DNA of 64,000 bases, taken from contig VXAZ01000289.1 of the NCBI GenBank assembly GCA_013399875.1, positions 62,001-126,000 on the forward strand. The letters are read 5' to 3'. This document shows positions 15,101 through 30,100 of this stretch, one piece after another (position 1 is the stretch's first letter; the number at the start of each line of letters is the position of its first letter). The translations under genes were made by a program, and so were the position numbers. The notes beneath the pieces were generated by a model. It did not search any database. It was given only the letters and a program-made list of their open reading frames with translations, and had not been told where the DNA came from. This DNA is from Gymnorhina tibicen (lineage: Eukaryota; Chordata; Aves; Passeriformes; Artamidae).

Positions 15101-18100
15101 CTCATGGAGGAATCTTTACAATATTTAAAGACATTACTAATTCAGACATCAGATAATAATTTTATTTTACTGTTAATACACTCAACCAGATCTGTGTTAA
15201 TGATTTAAAAAAACATCGAATGGTGATCACCTCCTTATGTTAATACTCAAAATCTGTAAGGACTAGCACTCTAATTTCCTATTACCCCTCCACAAAAGCC
15301 CAATGCAGCAGCCTATATACTAAACCAATTCAATTTAAAATAAGCATTAGCACCATTAACGTTATCTTTTCTTTTTAAAAAGTTTAAATCAAGTCTAGTT
15401 TTTAATTCCTACTTCTGAAGGGAAACAGTTGCCTCTTTACAAAGTTAATGCCTGGAGAACTTGAATTCTGTCAGCTGGCCACCTAGAAGCAACATCTCCC
15501 TCTTCCCTTGAAGGGGTCAGTTAAAATACCTCTTGATATAACTGACCTGAGGTATCTGGATGTTGTCTGCTGGTCTGCTCGTTGCATCTTTATTGTACTG
15601 AGGATCAAATTCAGATGCCCCTGCTAAAACCATGATAAGCCCTGCAAAGATAATTAGAGTCAGACAAAGAAAATGTCAACATCCTAAGCCACCAACTGAT
15701 TTCTTCAGAACCTTCCACCATAAAACTTATTCCCATTCCTTCCCCAACAATCATGAATATCCATGTTCTCTAGTTAATAGATCAGTTACTACTGCCACAG
15801 GGCAAAGGAGGCAGGAATCAATGTCTGGCACAAGACAAAAGAGATCATTCAAGGCTCAATTTTGCATGGTATCAAGTCCAGCATTTAACACTAAACGTCT
15901 TCAAAAAAACACAATTAGACTTCATTAGGACTAGCAGACATCACTGCACAGCAGTTTGACTACTTCTGCATGCTCACAGAACCATTCCTCTCAGCACTCC
16001 ATGTGCCTGCAGCAGCATGACAATGTGTATATGGAAGAGAGAGGCAGGAAGGGTAAAATTTCAACTCCATTTTCTGTTCAGTCAGCATTGAAAATTCACT
16101 AGAAAAATTCTTTTAATTATTAGAAAAGTAGTTCAATAAATAATCCTGCAAACAAATTGCACAAAGATGATGGACTGCTCTTTTCTTAATGTGATTAGGA
16201 AAATCCGTATTACCACAAAACATTCAGTAGCGTAATTAAAATGAAAGCCCTAGATAACTGGATATTTTAGTCCCATTGTGAGCTTTCTGCTCATGAACAT
16301 ACCAGACCCCTCAGCCACAGACAATCAGAGAGAGTTCACAGAATCATTTGCTCCAGTTAAAATAACTTTTTCACCAGTAGTCACTCCAACTTCCTTCTTA
16401 AATTTTGAACAAGTGCTCTTATGAGCAAGTCAAAGTTATTTTTGCCTACCTGCAGTGCCCAGTGAATTCAAACTACTAACAATGAGTCAATTCCCTGAGC
16501 ATCAATTTTCATTTCCATGCTTGATTATCTATTCACTTCCTCAGCACAGCATATTGAAGACTTTCAGATGACTATAAATATCTTCCCATCATTTAAGATC
16601 AACAACTGTAAATCTCCAGGAAAGGAAACTTTAAAAGTTTGTTTGTCCTGAAGCCTGAAAAAATACCTTAAAACAAGGCAAGTCATGCAGATTTGTCTCA
16701 TCATATCCCTAGCCTGGTTTGATTACATTTGCTGACACTGATACACCACGCTACAGTGGAATTCACAACCAAGCAAAAGCCTTGCCTGATCACTGTGTGG
16801 TTTGTCTAAACCACCTCAGCTGCACCTCAGTTTTCATTCAGACTGCACAACAGATCGCAGTAGAAAAAACTGATCTGCCTCTGATCCTAGAACTACCTTA
16901 AAGTGTTACGTCCTTAAATAAGGCCACTTAAACCTAAAGTTAACTTTTTAACCAATCTGTAGGAGACACAAGGCAAGTCTCAAAGATGGGTTCTGAGCAA
17001 GGTTCAATATGAAATAATCTACTATCGACAACAAGTCTGGAGAAAGAAAGTGATCTCCCTAAACTTCTGAAGTCTCACCTACTCTCCCAATTCCTCTTTT
17101 CTGACATAGCTGGAGAGGGGAAAAAGCATAGGAGTATGACAATGGAAAGAGTATAAACTGGTCTGAACTAATCCCACACACAAATCCACGTGTCCTGTGA
17201 GTAGAAGGCTAACATCTTTCCATACTCGTATCCCCTACACCTCTTGGATCATCTGTGAAGCGTTTTTGCTCTGTAGGAAAAGGATGGATCAAGAGCAGAT
17301 TTCAGCAATCTTCCAGCAAATTTAAAGCTGAAAAACAGCACAATTCAAAGGAGTAAGAAAATATATTTATGAACCCTTTTTCAGAAGGTTTTGGGGGTTC
17401 TTCTATTCTGCTTTTCAATTGCCCTGAGTGTGCAGTCTAGTTAAATCCAATCCAGAACTAAGTAGTACTGTGCCAGTTCTTCAGGCCCATGCCAGCCCCC
17501 AAACTAAAACATACAATTTTGCACCAGCATAATACATCTACAGTTTTCCCCAGAAAAACCTGGGGGGGGGGGGGGGGNTTTAAAATAAAGGAGTAGACAA
17601 GAAAAGCACGTATATTGAAAGCTACAAACAAGTAACAAAATAACATGAAATTGACAGCAATTTTTTAACAGAAATTTAGCTCTCTATTCTAACATCAAAA
17701 AACCAAAAATGCTATTTCATTCTTTATGCATACAAAAATTTTATGAAGCCCCTAAAAAAATTCCAAAGCCTGTTTTGTTACACTAACAGAAGAAAATACA
17801 CAGATAGAGGTTGGCTCCTACTGGCAACTGAGGGCTACAGGCAGGTCAGCATGTTTTTCCCAACATACAATACCCCCTTTTCTTTCTTTTTTTTTTTTTT
17901 TTTAATGTTAGACATAAATATAGATCTATACAACTCCCTCTCCCAAATATTTAAGTCTTCTTACAGAGCATTCTTCGCCTGCGCCGCCTTCTCATCTAAA
18001 GGAATGAGAAGTATTACTTTAACCTAAATAAGGCTTATAAAATAGGAGTATTTTAACATCAGCAGACTGACACTTCCAGATGAACATCTACAGTTCAAGA

Positions 18101-21100
18101 TGCCTTTTACTTACGTTTCATGTCCATGTTCCGCGTTTTATAGACAAAATATGTATATATTTGAGTTGTCCGAATGAGAATCTGATCTCCACTGTATCGT
18201 ATTGATCGGTACCACCAGGACCCCTGAAATATTCAACAAAAACAGACTGATGTCAGCTGCAAGGAAGCATCAAAACAGCCATACTGCATGACCTCATGTC
18301 TGTCAACAACCAGGTAACTCAGCCCATCTGATTTCACCTTTTCTAAGGTTAACTGTATTTCAGAAAGGAGAGGGAAACAAAAAATATTTGCTGGCACAAA
18401 TTTTAAAAGCACACTGATAAACTCATCTTAGAGAATCTAATGTTAAACATTTTTAAATGACTTCTAGCCTAGAGAATTTCCCCCAGCATATGCACCTGCA
18501 CACATACACGCTGCTTGGTTTATTTCTGGTGTTGTTTTAATAAATCCACTAAACAGTAAATTCACTCGATTTACCACTTTCTATATATGATGTGGTAGCT
18601 CCTTACAGTGCAACACAGCATCCAAATCTAGTTTGGCAGACCAAGACCAAACCAAGAACAAAGAGATTTCTTTCACTATGACAAAATTTGCAGAACTGTC
18701 ATATAAGTCACCTGATCAGAAAATTATTTTCAGAAGGGGAATCTGGAGGTGGCATGGGGTCCCTGCTGTAAATTTCAAAATTAAGCCATACACCTTCAGG
18801 GTGACAGAAGAAGTTTTCCAAACCTTCAGCAACACTCTGATAATTGCCTAATTAGCATTACACCAGTGACTCAAATTACAGAACTCACTCTACAGTGTTT
18901 GTACCATCTAATATATTTTCCTAAAAACGGTGTGCTGGGTTATAAACTGCAATCTGTTCACTAAACTCCTCCCTGTAAGCAAAGCTCATTTAATATAAGA
19001 AAACACATCAAAGATACTCCTTAATCTACTGTGAAGTTTACTGTAAGTGAAGAGCAACAAGCAGTAAAGTAGTAAATGATGCTTATTACTATTAATTTAA
19101 TAATAGTGAATTCCCCCACTATAGAAAGAATTCTGCAATCTACTTAATTATTTGGGAAATGCTCAAGGACTGGCTCCAACAAATTTTTTAATAAATAAGG
19201 TTTGATTCCTCCATGAATAGATGAACCCTGACACAAAATAGTACACAGCTTTCTACAATGCTTTTCTGCATAAAATTTAATTATAATCCCACAGTTATCA
19301 AATATGTGTACAAGTACAGGTATTGGAAGAAAAGTGTAACTAGCCAGTCCACATCCACACGAAAAAGGCTGCCTAACTGCTTCTACAGATACAGCTCCTG
19401 TCTCCTGCCTCATGTACACAACATTATTTAGGGCAGTGGAGGTCTGGAAAGAACTACTTATCAGTATTTTCCTTTTTCATTAATCTGGATTCAAAGGGCA
19501 GAAGTAGCCTTTCTTTGTTTTAGATACCCATCAAACATAAGATGACTACACTGTAGTTAACTTCAGCTCCTTTATTGATTCATGAAAGAGAAACAGGCCC
19601 ATTAAAGGCATGAATTATCTTGTATGTCTACTTTAAAATGAAAGTATAAAATAACTTGCTCCATAAAAGTGACTATTCCTCTTCATTGACTATAAGAGAA
19701 ATTTACAGTGACAAGTGAATGTACAAGTCTACATCTGGTATGGGGCAAGAAGAGGCAGACTTTATTCTGTGCTCAGAACATTTCTTTGTACCAACACCAA
19801 GGTTGTTTTCCTTTCATTTGAGCTATGATAAACCTGGTATAAATCACTACAAGTATGTGTACACAAAAAAGCATCAACAGGCATCAACTGAATCCTAAAG
19901 GGAAAGGCATGAAAAATTTTTGCACCCTGGATTTTAAACTTTTTATTCAACAACTTGCTGAAATCACCACATTTAATCTTCTAAACTGAATCTTCGACTA
20001 CACAGAAAGACTCTAAGGAAAGTGATAATGTCTCTCTGAGTCTCTGCACACACTGATGCAAGCAGCTGCCAAGACCTCAGGACACTTTTTCAAATTAAAA
20101 TCTTCTCAAGAACTTGAGGGGTTTTCAGTGTCAACTTTCTGAGTCTTGCTTCATGCCATACCCCAAATGCACAATCAGTGGATAAGGGACATGGTTCAAA
20201 AGCAATACTGTAGGGCAAACCTGAGCCCTGAAATAACACTCACCTAGCAATTGATTCCTCACACAAAACAATCCCAGGGGCAGACATCTAATGGTGTACA
20301 GAAGATCAATAAAAACTGAAGTTATGAAAACAAAGGCAGCCAGGAAAAACCAAATCAACCACCTGTTCCACCTGCAGTAATCATTCTAGCACCAACAGCT
20401 AGAGACATCTCAGTCTTGACTCTACTATAACACCACTGAATATCCTCTTGAGCTCATCACCTCAAATTTCTTGCGAAAGAAGCTACAAGACAAATTACAT
20501 AACTTAGCAATTCTTGTGATATCTAGTATTACTATATATCTAATATTTTCCCTGCAGTCCCCTCTCTATCATGGCACTGCATTTTTCTGGAAACTCTACA
20601 GCAGCTGTACTTTTTTCACAACAAAAGAAAACACCATCTTTTAAAAAAAAAGCTCACTTGCGCTCTCCATGAAAGGCAAGAATGAGCAACCCAGTGTCTA
20701 AGACAGCTGCTTACAACTTACAGAGAGTAGAATATTAACCAGATAATACTTACCACAACAACTGGAAGAATAACCATAAATGCTAATCCATATACAAACA
20801 ATACCTACAGAAAAAATGCAAAACGTACTGTATTAGATACTGTGGCTACTTAACACCACTCTTGTTTAATCTTTATTCTGAAATACAGTCAAGTAGTACT
20901 ACCACAAGCTTACTACAAATTAACACAAGCCTACTGCATAATAGCTATCATTATTTCTGAAGAGCAACTTACAAGTAATATAATTAGGTAGGGCTTAAAT
21001 AAGGAGTATCAGTTTAGTGTGATTCACGTATGAATCAGTTTAAATGATTCACGCATTGTCACAGGTCAGTTTCCTCAATAATTAAAAAGTTGGCAGCTAA

Positions 21101-24100
21101 ACTGTGATGCAGAGGACAGATGATTAAAAGAAATCAAGTGGTTAAGAAAATACCTTGCAGCAACAAATGCAACAGGAAGAACATTTAGATATTGTATGAT
21201 TAGAGCAACACTAGCAAACCAAACAGAACTAGAGAAACCCAGCACACAGCTCTAAAAGGGTTTCCTTGCAAGAGCAAACGCGCACTTTGTAGCAGGGATG
21301 GCCACAGTAGAACCTCATTATCACTGGAATGAGATCTGCCCAAACATATTCATACTTTACTCTCAAAGGTTAGATTTAAGCTACTCTAATACTTACGACT
21401 CCTGAAATTTGCTTCAAAGACGTGCACTTGGACCAAAGTATTAACGTGTTTTGACTAAAAATGTGCAGTATTAAGCGAATTTTTTTTTCAAAAACAGTTG
21501 AAAGTTCACCTTAACATCTTGAGCTAAGTAAGCTGACTCACCAGAATTGAATTTTTCTGATCCACAATCCAAGCTGGCAAAGCTATACCGAAGCTTGTAG
21601 CTGCAGGATGAAGGAAAAGAAATTCACTATAATATATTGAGAAACATTTTTAAAGTCACATTATGTCTAACAAACAAACAAAACCACCAACCCACCAAAA
21701 AACCCATGTTTATTACTTCAATAAGCAAAATTTTAACAAATATAGCAAAATAGAAATACACCAAGTATGCAATAAAATAACAAGACTTAAATCCAACACC
21801 TGAAATAACAAATATTTTAGCTTAACATATTGCAGTGAAATAGATAGGCAAGATTTATTACTTTAAATACATATATAAAAATTTCACAGATTGAGAGATA
21901 TATGAGTTTTGCATTGCAGAGTTTTCAGCAGTTTAAATACATATAGTTCAGTAAACAAATGAACTGCAAGACAATGGTCTGAGCAAATGACTTCTATGGG
22001 AAGTTCTATTGGTTTGTCCCTCTAAGAAAATGTTCTAAGCTGTAAACTGTAAACACAAAACCCTCTGTCAGTACAAGTTTCTGTGTGATTGGTAAGAAAG
22101 AAAAAGGAACACTTTTCAATTCAAAAGAAGTTAGGCTACAGAAAATAGAAGACGTGAATCTCTAACATCTCCAGCATACAGATCTGAATAGGGAATAGCA
22201 TGGAACAGCTTGTCTTCAGACACTGGTGGTAATAAAATCTATCCCAATACTAAGAGTTCTATGAAACCAGTGGGGGGGAAGAAAAGAAAGTAAGACTTTA
22301 TGGACCTGCATAAAATAAAAACAACATGCTTTCCTCAGTACTAGCAGTTATCCATGAGAGCAATGCCTCAAATAAGGACAGACTAGGATCCCTTTATATT
22401 TAGGCACTACACTGATGCTATCTCCAATGCATTGTGACAGCTATCAATTCAAATAAACAGTTCTTATGCATAAGCCTAACAGTGACTTCTCTAAGTTGAA
22501 AATTCGTTTAGTCTCCAATCAAACATCTGACAAGCCTGACCACACCTCAGCCTTAGGAGTTCAACCAGACAATACCCAGTGAATTTACCACATTGAGTTA
22601 CAGGAAATGCCTTGCTCTGGAGAAGGAAGGTCTCCAGACTCATATCTCTTAATGATGATGGATTTTTAGAAGAATCTACTAAAAATCTGTCTTTTACTGA
22701 TGGAATAAATTTCAGTTTACTACAATATTTTTGACCTCTAGGATTGTAGCTTCAAACTATTCCAGGAACAGAAGTAGTTCAGTAAAAAAGATCTTTCTCT
22801 TCTGGTCAGAGTCTCCTTGCCCCCACTCATGCTCACTGAGCTGAAGCACCAGCAAATACCACAGGAAAATAGGCTTTTAATCATAAGGCACTTTTAGTGG
22901 ACTATCTTCAGATAGTCCGCTTTTAGTAGACTACTCTTCAGATCCCCCTCACCTGTTTGTAAACACTCTTTGAATGATTTTGCATTTACTTTTAGTAAAG
23001 GAGCAAGTCATGCAAATACAAAAACCCCTTGTTTGCCTGCATCTGGTCTCACACCTCAGCTGGATAGAGAGGAATGCTGCTCCCTGTTCCTCTGTACTGG
23101 GCACAGAGGGTGGGATGTACCACATCAAACTTGGCTGGACATGTCTAACCCCAGATATGCTTCATCTCAGCCCAAAAAATACCTCTGTGAGGGACTGTAT
23201 CCATCCTTTGTCTATACAGAACTAGAAGACTAGAGTACACAGCTTAGGTACACGCTTTTACACCACATATGTATAAATAAAGAGAAGATGAATTTCACTA
23301 AATTAGAAAGCCCTGCACACTTCAGTGTGGAACAAGGTTAGAGAATAGAGGAGGGAGAGAGAAAATTTCAGGGACTTCTCCACCCTTCAGCTGTTTCAAA
23401 CAATAATGAGAGGTCTAGAAATAAACCAGAGAATTCTAATTCCACTGTAGTCTGAGGTAGGGTTTTCAGAAGAGCAAGAGGCTTAACGCTCACAGTACGA
23501 ACTGCTACCCTGCCAAAAAATCATTTCATTTGGCCCTCTGGGAATCCAAAGTCTCTTAGGTTTGTGAAAGCAATCACTAAGCCAAGCAAGGATCTTCATG
23601 CTTTTTAATTCTCAAGTTTTGGCTGAGTTTTCTTTTGAAGTCACAGCTTCAGGTCCATTCAAGGACACTGACACAATTGCCTAACTTCAAATCCTATGCC
23701 TTGGCAACACTACGAGAGTAGCTTATGGATGTGAAAAACAATTTAGCATCCAGAAAGGTCCTAGGAAAGCTATTAAAATTTACGGTACCATTTTGCTGAT
23801 GCTGTGACAGCATTTCTGAAGAAAGATTTTATTTATATTTTGCAGCAAGAGGAACAGAGACCCCTTATTTGCCAAGCAAAGGAAGCACTAGAAGCTAGGA
23901 GTTATCTGATAGAAATCTGTTATGTTACAAAATACAGTGATTAAAGAAGCTGATCCACCTCCTTAGTCCATCCAAAATGCCTTTGTCAGACAGTGATTTA
24001 GTTGGCAAAGCTATTTTTTTGAACGAAGAGGGAAGATTTTTTATTTCTTTGAAACACCTGTTCAAGGGCTGGGGTTATTTTTTTTAACTTTAAAAACTAA

Positions 24101-27100
24101 TGTTCTATGTTGGGTGGATATAATTCAGAAGAATTTACAGCACAGATGACAGAGTACCTTCATGTCATCCTGTAACTTCAGAATTAAGTTACAAATTCCA
24201 TTTATTATTTCCGACCTGGCTGTAACTCATTCCACACAGATATGCTGTGTAACTTGCCCTAACAAATGGCAGGTTTCCAATTTGCCTGTAATGAGTATCA
24301 GCTAGAAATATGTAACATTTTTCCTTAGTAGGCCACTTAAATAATGACAAAGGTGTTTTACAAGCAATTTACACAACTGCAAATAGGGAAAAAATTATTA
24401 ACTTTCAGTCTTAAATTCTTTTAGTTTGGATCACCTACTGTATAACTTTGAAACACCATCATCAGGATTATTTTCATGTAGCTACCTGCCCAGAAACAAT
24501 ATCCCCATGTACCTCCTTTCGAAGTGTGTTTATTGCACTATCATGGCTAGTTGTTAACTTTTCAATATACATCTCTAGTATTTGATCATAAACACCAAGA
24601 AATGTTTAAAATCAACATGTTTCTGGTAAGTAGTATTCTATTTTTTGCTTATACCTCCATTAATATTGGCAAGTCTCTCTAGATACTTACTGAAGCTGAC
24701 TAATTTTAAAATATCCTTATCTTTTAAACGTAATAGAAAGTTTGAGAACTGTGAAAGCAAACTCTTTCCTGCCTTTCCCTGCCATCACCCCCCCAGAGCC
24801 AGAAAATAACTGGTTGGATGCATTGCTTCAAATCTTAGGAGAAAGTTATTTAAAGTAGTGAGTGTTTCTTGACTGATCAAATACTACACATCTCAATCTA
24901 CAGGGATTACAGGATTTCTGTCATTCATAGTTGTTACCTTGTGGTCCATCTGGATTACCAAATTCTTCCCAGTTTTTCCGTGACTCTTCATCAGTTAAAC
25001 TAGTTGCAAGAAGAGATAATAAGTTAATACAGAAAACATTTCTCTAAATCTTTAACAAACAGGAACTTTAAAATGTGGCAGTCATACTATCCTTTAGGGG
25101 TGGTTTGGCAAGCTAAACAGCTTCTGCTATTTTTTTGTATGAAATCTAATAGCAAACAATACTGCTCTACTCCTCCTTGATACACAAACAAATTCTTTAA
25201 GCACTCTGACAGGAAAAGAAATCAGACACAGAAGATGAACATGCAGGAGATGGCACAATCACATCTCCCTTTCATGACAGTGACTGCATAACCATCAGCA
25301 CGCAATATTTTTTGATGCCAGGTTACAGCACAGTAAATTTTGAAAGACAAAGGTTGAAACTTATCTTTTTTTTTTTTGAAGGAAGGTAAACATGGAACAT
25401 GAGTTGATCGATCAGCAAGTAGTCCATATGGGCCTTTATCTTATTCTAGACCTTCAGCCTTCGACAGCCTGTGTTTGGTTGTTGCTGTTTTATTTTTCCT
25501 GGAAAACCCTAGTTTCATAATTTATTTCTCTCTTATTTATTTTCCTAAATCTTACAGTTTCAGTGCCCATTCAGCAATGACAGTTTTTTGGCAATTGTAC
25601 GCCACCTCAACAGAATCCCTGTTACTAGGAAGAAGAATATTGCTTTAGAAAACAGAATACCAGGCATTCACTGTATTTTGTCTCACATAAGAAACCCAGT
25701 GAAGTCAGGCCTCTCCTGATCATTTCTAAGTCTCCCATTTGTTGACAAGCAGACTCACCAAATGGGCAGCTTTTATATCCTTTCAAGACAGAATGGCTAA
25801 GGAACTTCACCATCATTTACCTCATAATATACCTCTGCCACAGCCCTTGCACTAGTGTTTGAAGTATTGAACTGTAGCACCAAGCGTTTTGAGTACTGGC
25901 TTGCAAAGCAAAGAATTTAAATGTTTCAGGAATTCAAAAAGGCATACCAGAATTTCCTGCTGAAGAGATTTTCAAAGTGATACAGCTGTGTTTAAGCAAA
26001 AAGTATCATTTCCAACCCGCTCAAGCGAGCATGGTGTTGGTTCTCCTTCCCACCTCTTCCCGAACAGGACTCTCAATAAGTAAGGTTAACCAAACACACA
26101 ACTGACTTCAAGGCAGAAATCACCAACTTCCTAGGTTCTGTGATGATGTGACTGACCCAATGAACCCCAATAACTGAAGAAGTCTCAGCAGGGATGGGCA
26201 AGAGTGACATGCTGTGAAGCTCTAAGTGACCACAGTGACTCAGCACATCTGCTGCAAAGAAGCTGACTCCACCTCAGCACAAAGGGGACACAAAGGTGGC
26301 CTTTGTTTTACATAAAAAAAACCTATCAACAGCTGAGGGGATCAACTGGTAGTATAAACATTTCTCTTCGAGTGCATTAAAAAAGTATGAATGTCTCAAG
26401 TTTGAGATACCAGCACGGGGGGGAGTAAATACCTTGCTCAGTCCAACAGAGTATAAAAACCAGACAACTAGAATTCTGAAGAGAACAATGGGCTCCAGCT
26501 GGCTTCAAGCCACACATGCCTTGCCATCAGCATCGTGACAGTGAGTGTATTAGAGACACCAGTAATGGGAATCCCACTGGTATTGTGATAGAACTGTGTA
26601 CTGAAATTCCTCTATTTTCTTTTGCTTTGTACAAAATTCTAACATTAGACATCTCTCAGATACTAAAAAAAAAATGCTTTAAGAGATAAGACCAAAAAAT
26701 ACTCTAGAGGAAATGCAGATTCAAGGACTCAGCTTTTAAGAACCACACAAGTAATATGAAACAGTCACCAAGTAAAAAATCAGGACTGCGTGGCAAGCAC
26801 AAATGGAAAGGGACAGGGGCGAGCGAGAGAAGACAGTCAGATCCAGAATGAAACATCCTTTTCACTGGACGGAACAGTTAAAGTACTGTCTTTTACTCTT
26901 TCGTTTTACCACCAGGTGAAATGAACAGCATATTTATTTTCTAAGCATCCCTTCAAAACTGCTGTCACAGAGTTGGCTGGTTAAAAACCACAACACCCAT
27001 TTTGTTCTTTGTCATCTTTAAGATTTAATATGTGTTATACTGGAAACACTTTTCCTAGCTGACATGAAAGCTAACACAAAGAACTAACACCTTACGGTAT

Positions 27101-30100
27101 TCTGACAGGTGTAAAACAAATTATCCTTCCTAGCTTGTACAAAGCAAATACACACTGTATGAAGACATGTTTTGACTTTTGTAAGATATCTGAACACACT
27201 TTTTCCTGCCTTCTTAGGCCATGCTCGTTCATACTGTAAAGGCTGTTCTCCCCATAATATTATGATTCCTTTTTTTCATAGGCAAAAAAGAAACTTACGC
27301 TGCATAGGCCTTAGCAATCCTCATGAACATAACTTCATCTCCTCCTTTATCTGGATGGTATTTTAGGGATAGTGCACGGTACTGTTTCTTTATTTCCGAT
27401 ATACTTGCGCCCTTCAAAAGGAAAGGTTTGCATTTATTAATAAATACTTTAAATAAAATTCATTCTTATATATAATCCTAATACGCATTGCATAGTATTT
27501 TTCTGAACCACTCACTGAAGAATTACATTCTAACACAGGATTATGAAACTATATATATACATTTTTCATGAAAAACATTACTATTTTTCTGATAACATTC
27601 TTATAACCATTATGTTTTTAAATGAAGACAGATGTCACAGTCTAACTAAAACACATTCAGATGACTGAATATTGGGTTTTTTCTGGATTATTTTGCTTAT
27701 CCATCCACATGAACAAAATAAAAAAGGAAGAATTTCTTATCTGTTTGACGAATCTTAAACATATTCATGAATACAAGGAATGCTCACTTGCAATGTTCTT
27801 CTATTTAAGCAAGAGTTCATAGATCAAGTATGATGGTCCACTTGCAGCTTGTATGCAGAAATAAATCTGTCAGTCACCAGAAACAGCAGATTTCCCTGCC
27901 ACTTAAAAATGCCTTTGACTAGAATCACCCTACCCATAAATTATTTCAAACTTCTTGAACAAAGGGAATACATTACCTATACCTGAGAAAGACTGATTTT
28001 TATTCTACTCCAGCATGTTGTTAAATGCCGCCAACACAATCCCCTGTGCATTAACTTCCAGCTTGGACTGTGAACTTCACTACTCAAGAAAACCCACAAA
28101 ACTTTATAGTAAGTTCAGCTAAAGTTTTTTCTATATGTTATCTGCTAAGTTTCACACAACAATTACCACAAGACTTTTCAATATTTTGTGCCAGAGAAGC
28201 CTAGCATGCTGACCTTAACTGCTTAATAAACACACAGGAAGTTATTTACAGATGATGGTACTGTTTCAATAAATTTAAACCAGAAATTAAACTACCCTGA
28301 GGCTTCACTTGCTATCATTTTATCTCATTTTATACAGTCTGCCATATTCCAACACTATTTTTCAACAGCATGCCTGCCTCATTTAATGCACAGGATGAAT
28401 TTTCTCCATTATAAATTAGACTTCAACTAAAACCAGGTGTTTCAAGACTAGATAAAGAATGCCAGATAAGGAGCAGAAGCTAGAAAGTAGGGGGGAAAGA
28501 ACAAAGAGAAGGAAAAAAAAACCCAGGCTGTTTGAGTAGAGATGTGTTTTCATGGCTCACATGAATGCTGCCTGTGAAAAAAACAAAACTAATCTTTTCT
28601 CTCTGACACAGAGGTTGCATATGATCCCTGGTAAGTTGACGACAAGTTTTCCATCCACATTAATTGCTTACTCCTCATTTTCCAAAGCTAGGCTACAGAG
28701 GTTAGGCCTGACTTACAGAAACCTTGGACGGCTGGTGTCAGTCTACTTGGAACACAGAGCATGACTATATTAAATACTTGCAAAAAAAAGAAAAATTAAT
28801 GCCCCATTTGTCTTACCTAAAGAATCAAATTTATAATCACTCTTGGCTTCATCTTTATGCCTTGGATCCCATCTCTAAAACTGCAGTAGAGATACTTATT
28901 AAATAAATCATTAAACTCTGAGCGCCTTATGTACTAGTGAATTCAAGTGATGTGCTTCAAAAAGAGTTAGTCTATGTTCAAAACACAGTGCTGATATTAC
29001 ATATAAAATCAGGTGTATGTACATTATCTGCACTTTGTTGGTGCTGTGGTTCTTCTCCGGAGAGAAAAAAAAAGCCTCTTGTTATAAACTGATAAGCTAA
29101 CATAAAATAAAAAAATAATCTTGACTAGAGTGCGAATGCAAAGAAGAAATGAATCAGTGTGCATCAAAACTTTAAAGTGCTTGCATCTGCTGCCATTTTA
29201 TTTTTTTTAAGTTCAGGGGGGTTTTGCTGGTGGTCTTTTGGGATTTTTTTTAACAACAATAACAGTTCCATCATCTAACTACACTCCAGCATCTGTATCA
29301 CTTCATCAGCAGGGTTGGCAACAACTCTCAAGGTTCCACTTGAATGGTAACAGAAGAAAGCTGTTAATTTTCACATAGTCTAAACTAAAAGTCTTTCAAG
29401 TGATTTAACAGAAATTGCCTGATAGTAAGAAATACATAAAAGAAACACACTCTGAGATTTTGAACTCTTATTTTGAGCCCTATTTCATCTATTTTCACCA
29501 CCATCTCTTCATCCCCTTTTGAGATCTCTGGCTTTCATTCAGCTTGTCCTTATGACAACATGCTCCATCCCTCAGGTCTTGAGGCATTCCAGGACTGATT
29601 TCTTCACCTGGATAAGTTTCATGTGTCTTGAGCATGTGTACAAGTTTTCATCAATAAACACAAAACTGTAATTCACTACATACGTTCCTTTCTTTCCTCT
29701 TTGTGTTTTTACTCGTAGAAATTTCCCACAGATAACAAAGGAAAGTCCTGATGACCTAATCCCTAGCCTGATTTGTTTAATCGAAGTTAACCCAGATATA
29801 CAAACATTTAAACTGCATGGGTCCAACAGATACCATTCAGCAGTAAAAACTTGTATTGCTCCTTCCTGCGCATCAGTGAGAGAACTCAAGACAGCAATCA
29901 GTGAGTCATAGAGGAGCTGAGCAGGGGTTGAATTGTAGTAACTTGGCTCTAGACATGACAGGCAGGTGTTCACCTGTCTAGCTAGAAATAGGCTACAGAC
30001 TGCTCACCTGCTACAATGGCTTTCTTAGCACAAGGTGCTGCTCTTCTCTGCTGACAAGTCAACCTCTTAAAGGCAAGAAATGTATTTGCTAATGTTCACA

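Noticed and set aside
29572..29973. 133-codon minus-strand open frame in SEC63 intron 3
   Set aside because: No recognised domain or family, no splice or promoter context, and length within what chance allows in 64 kb.
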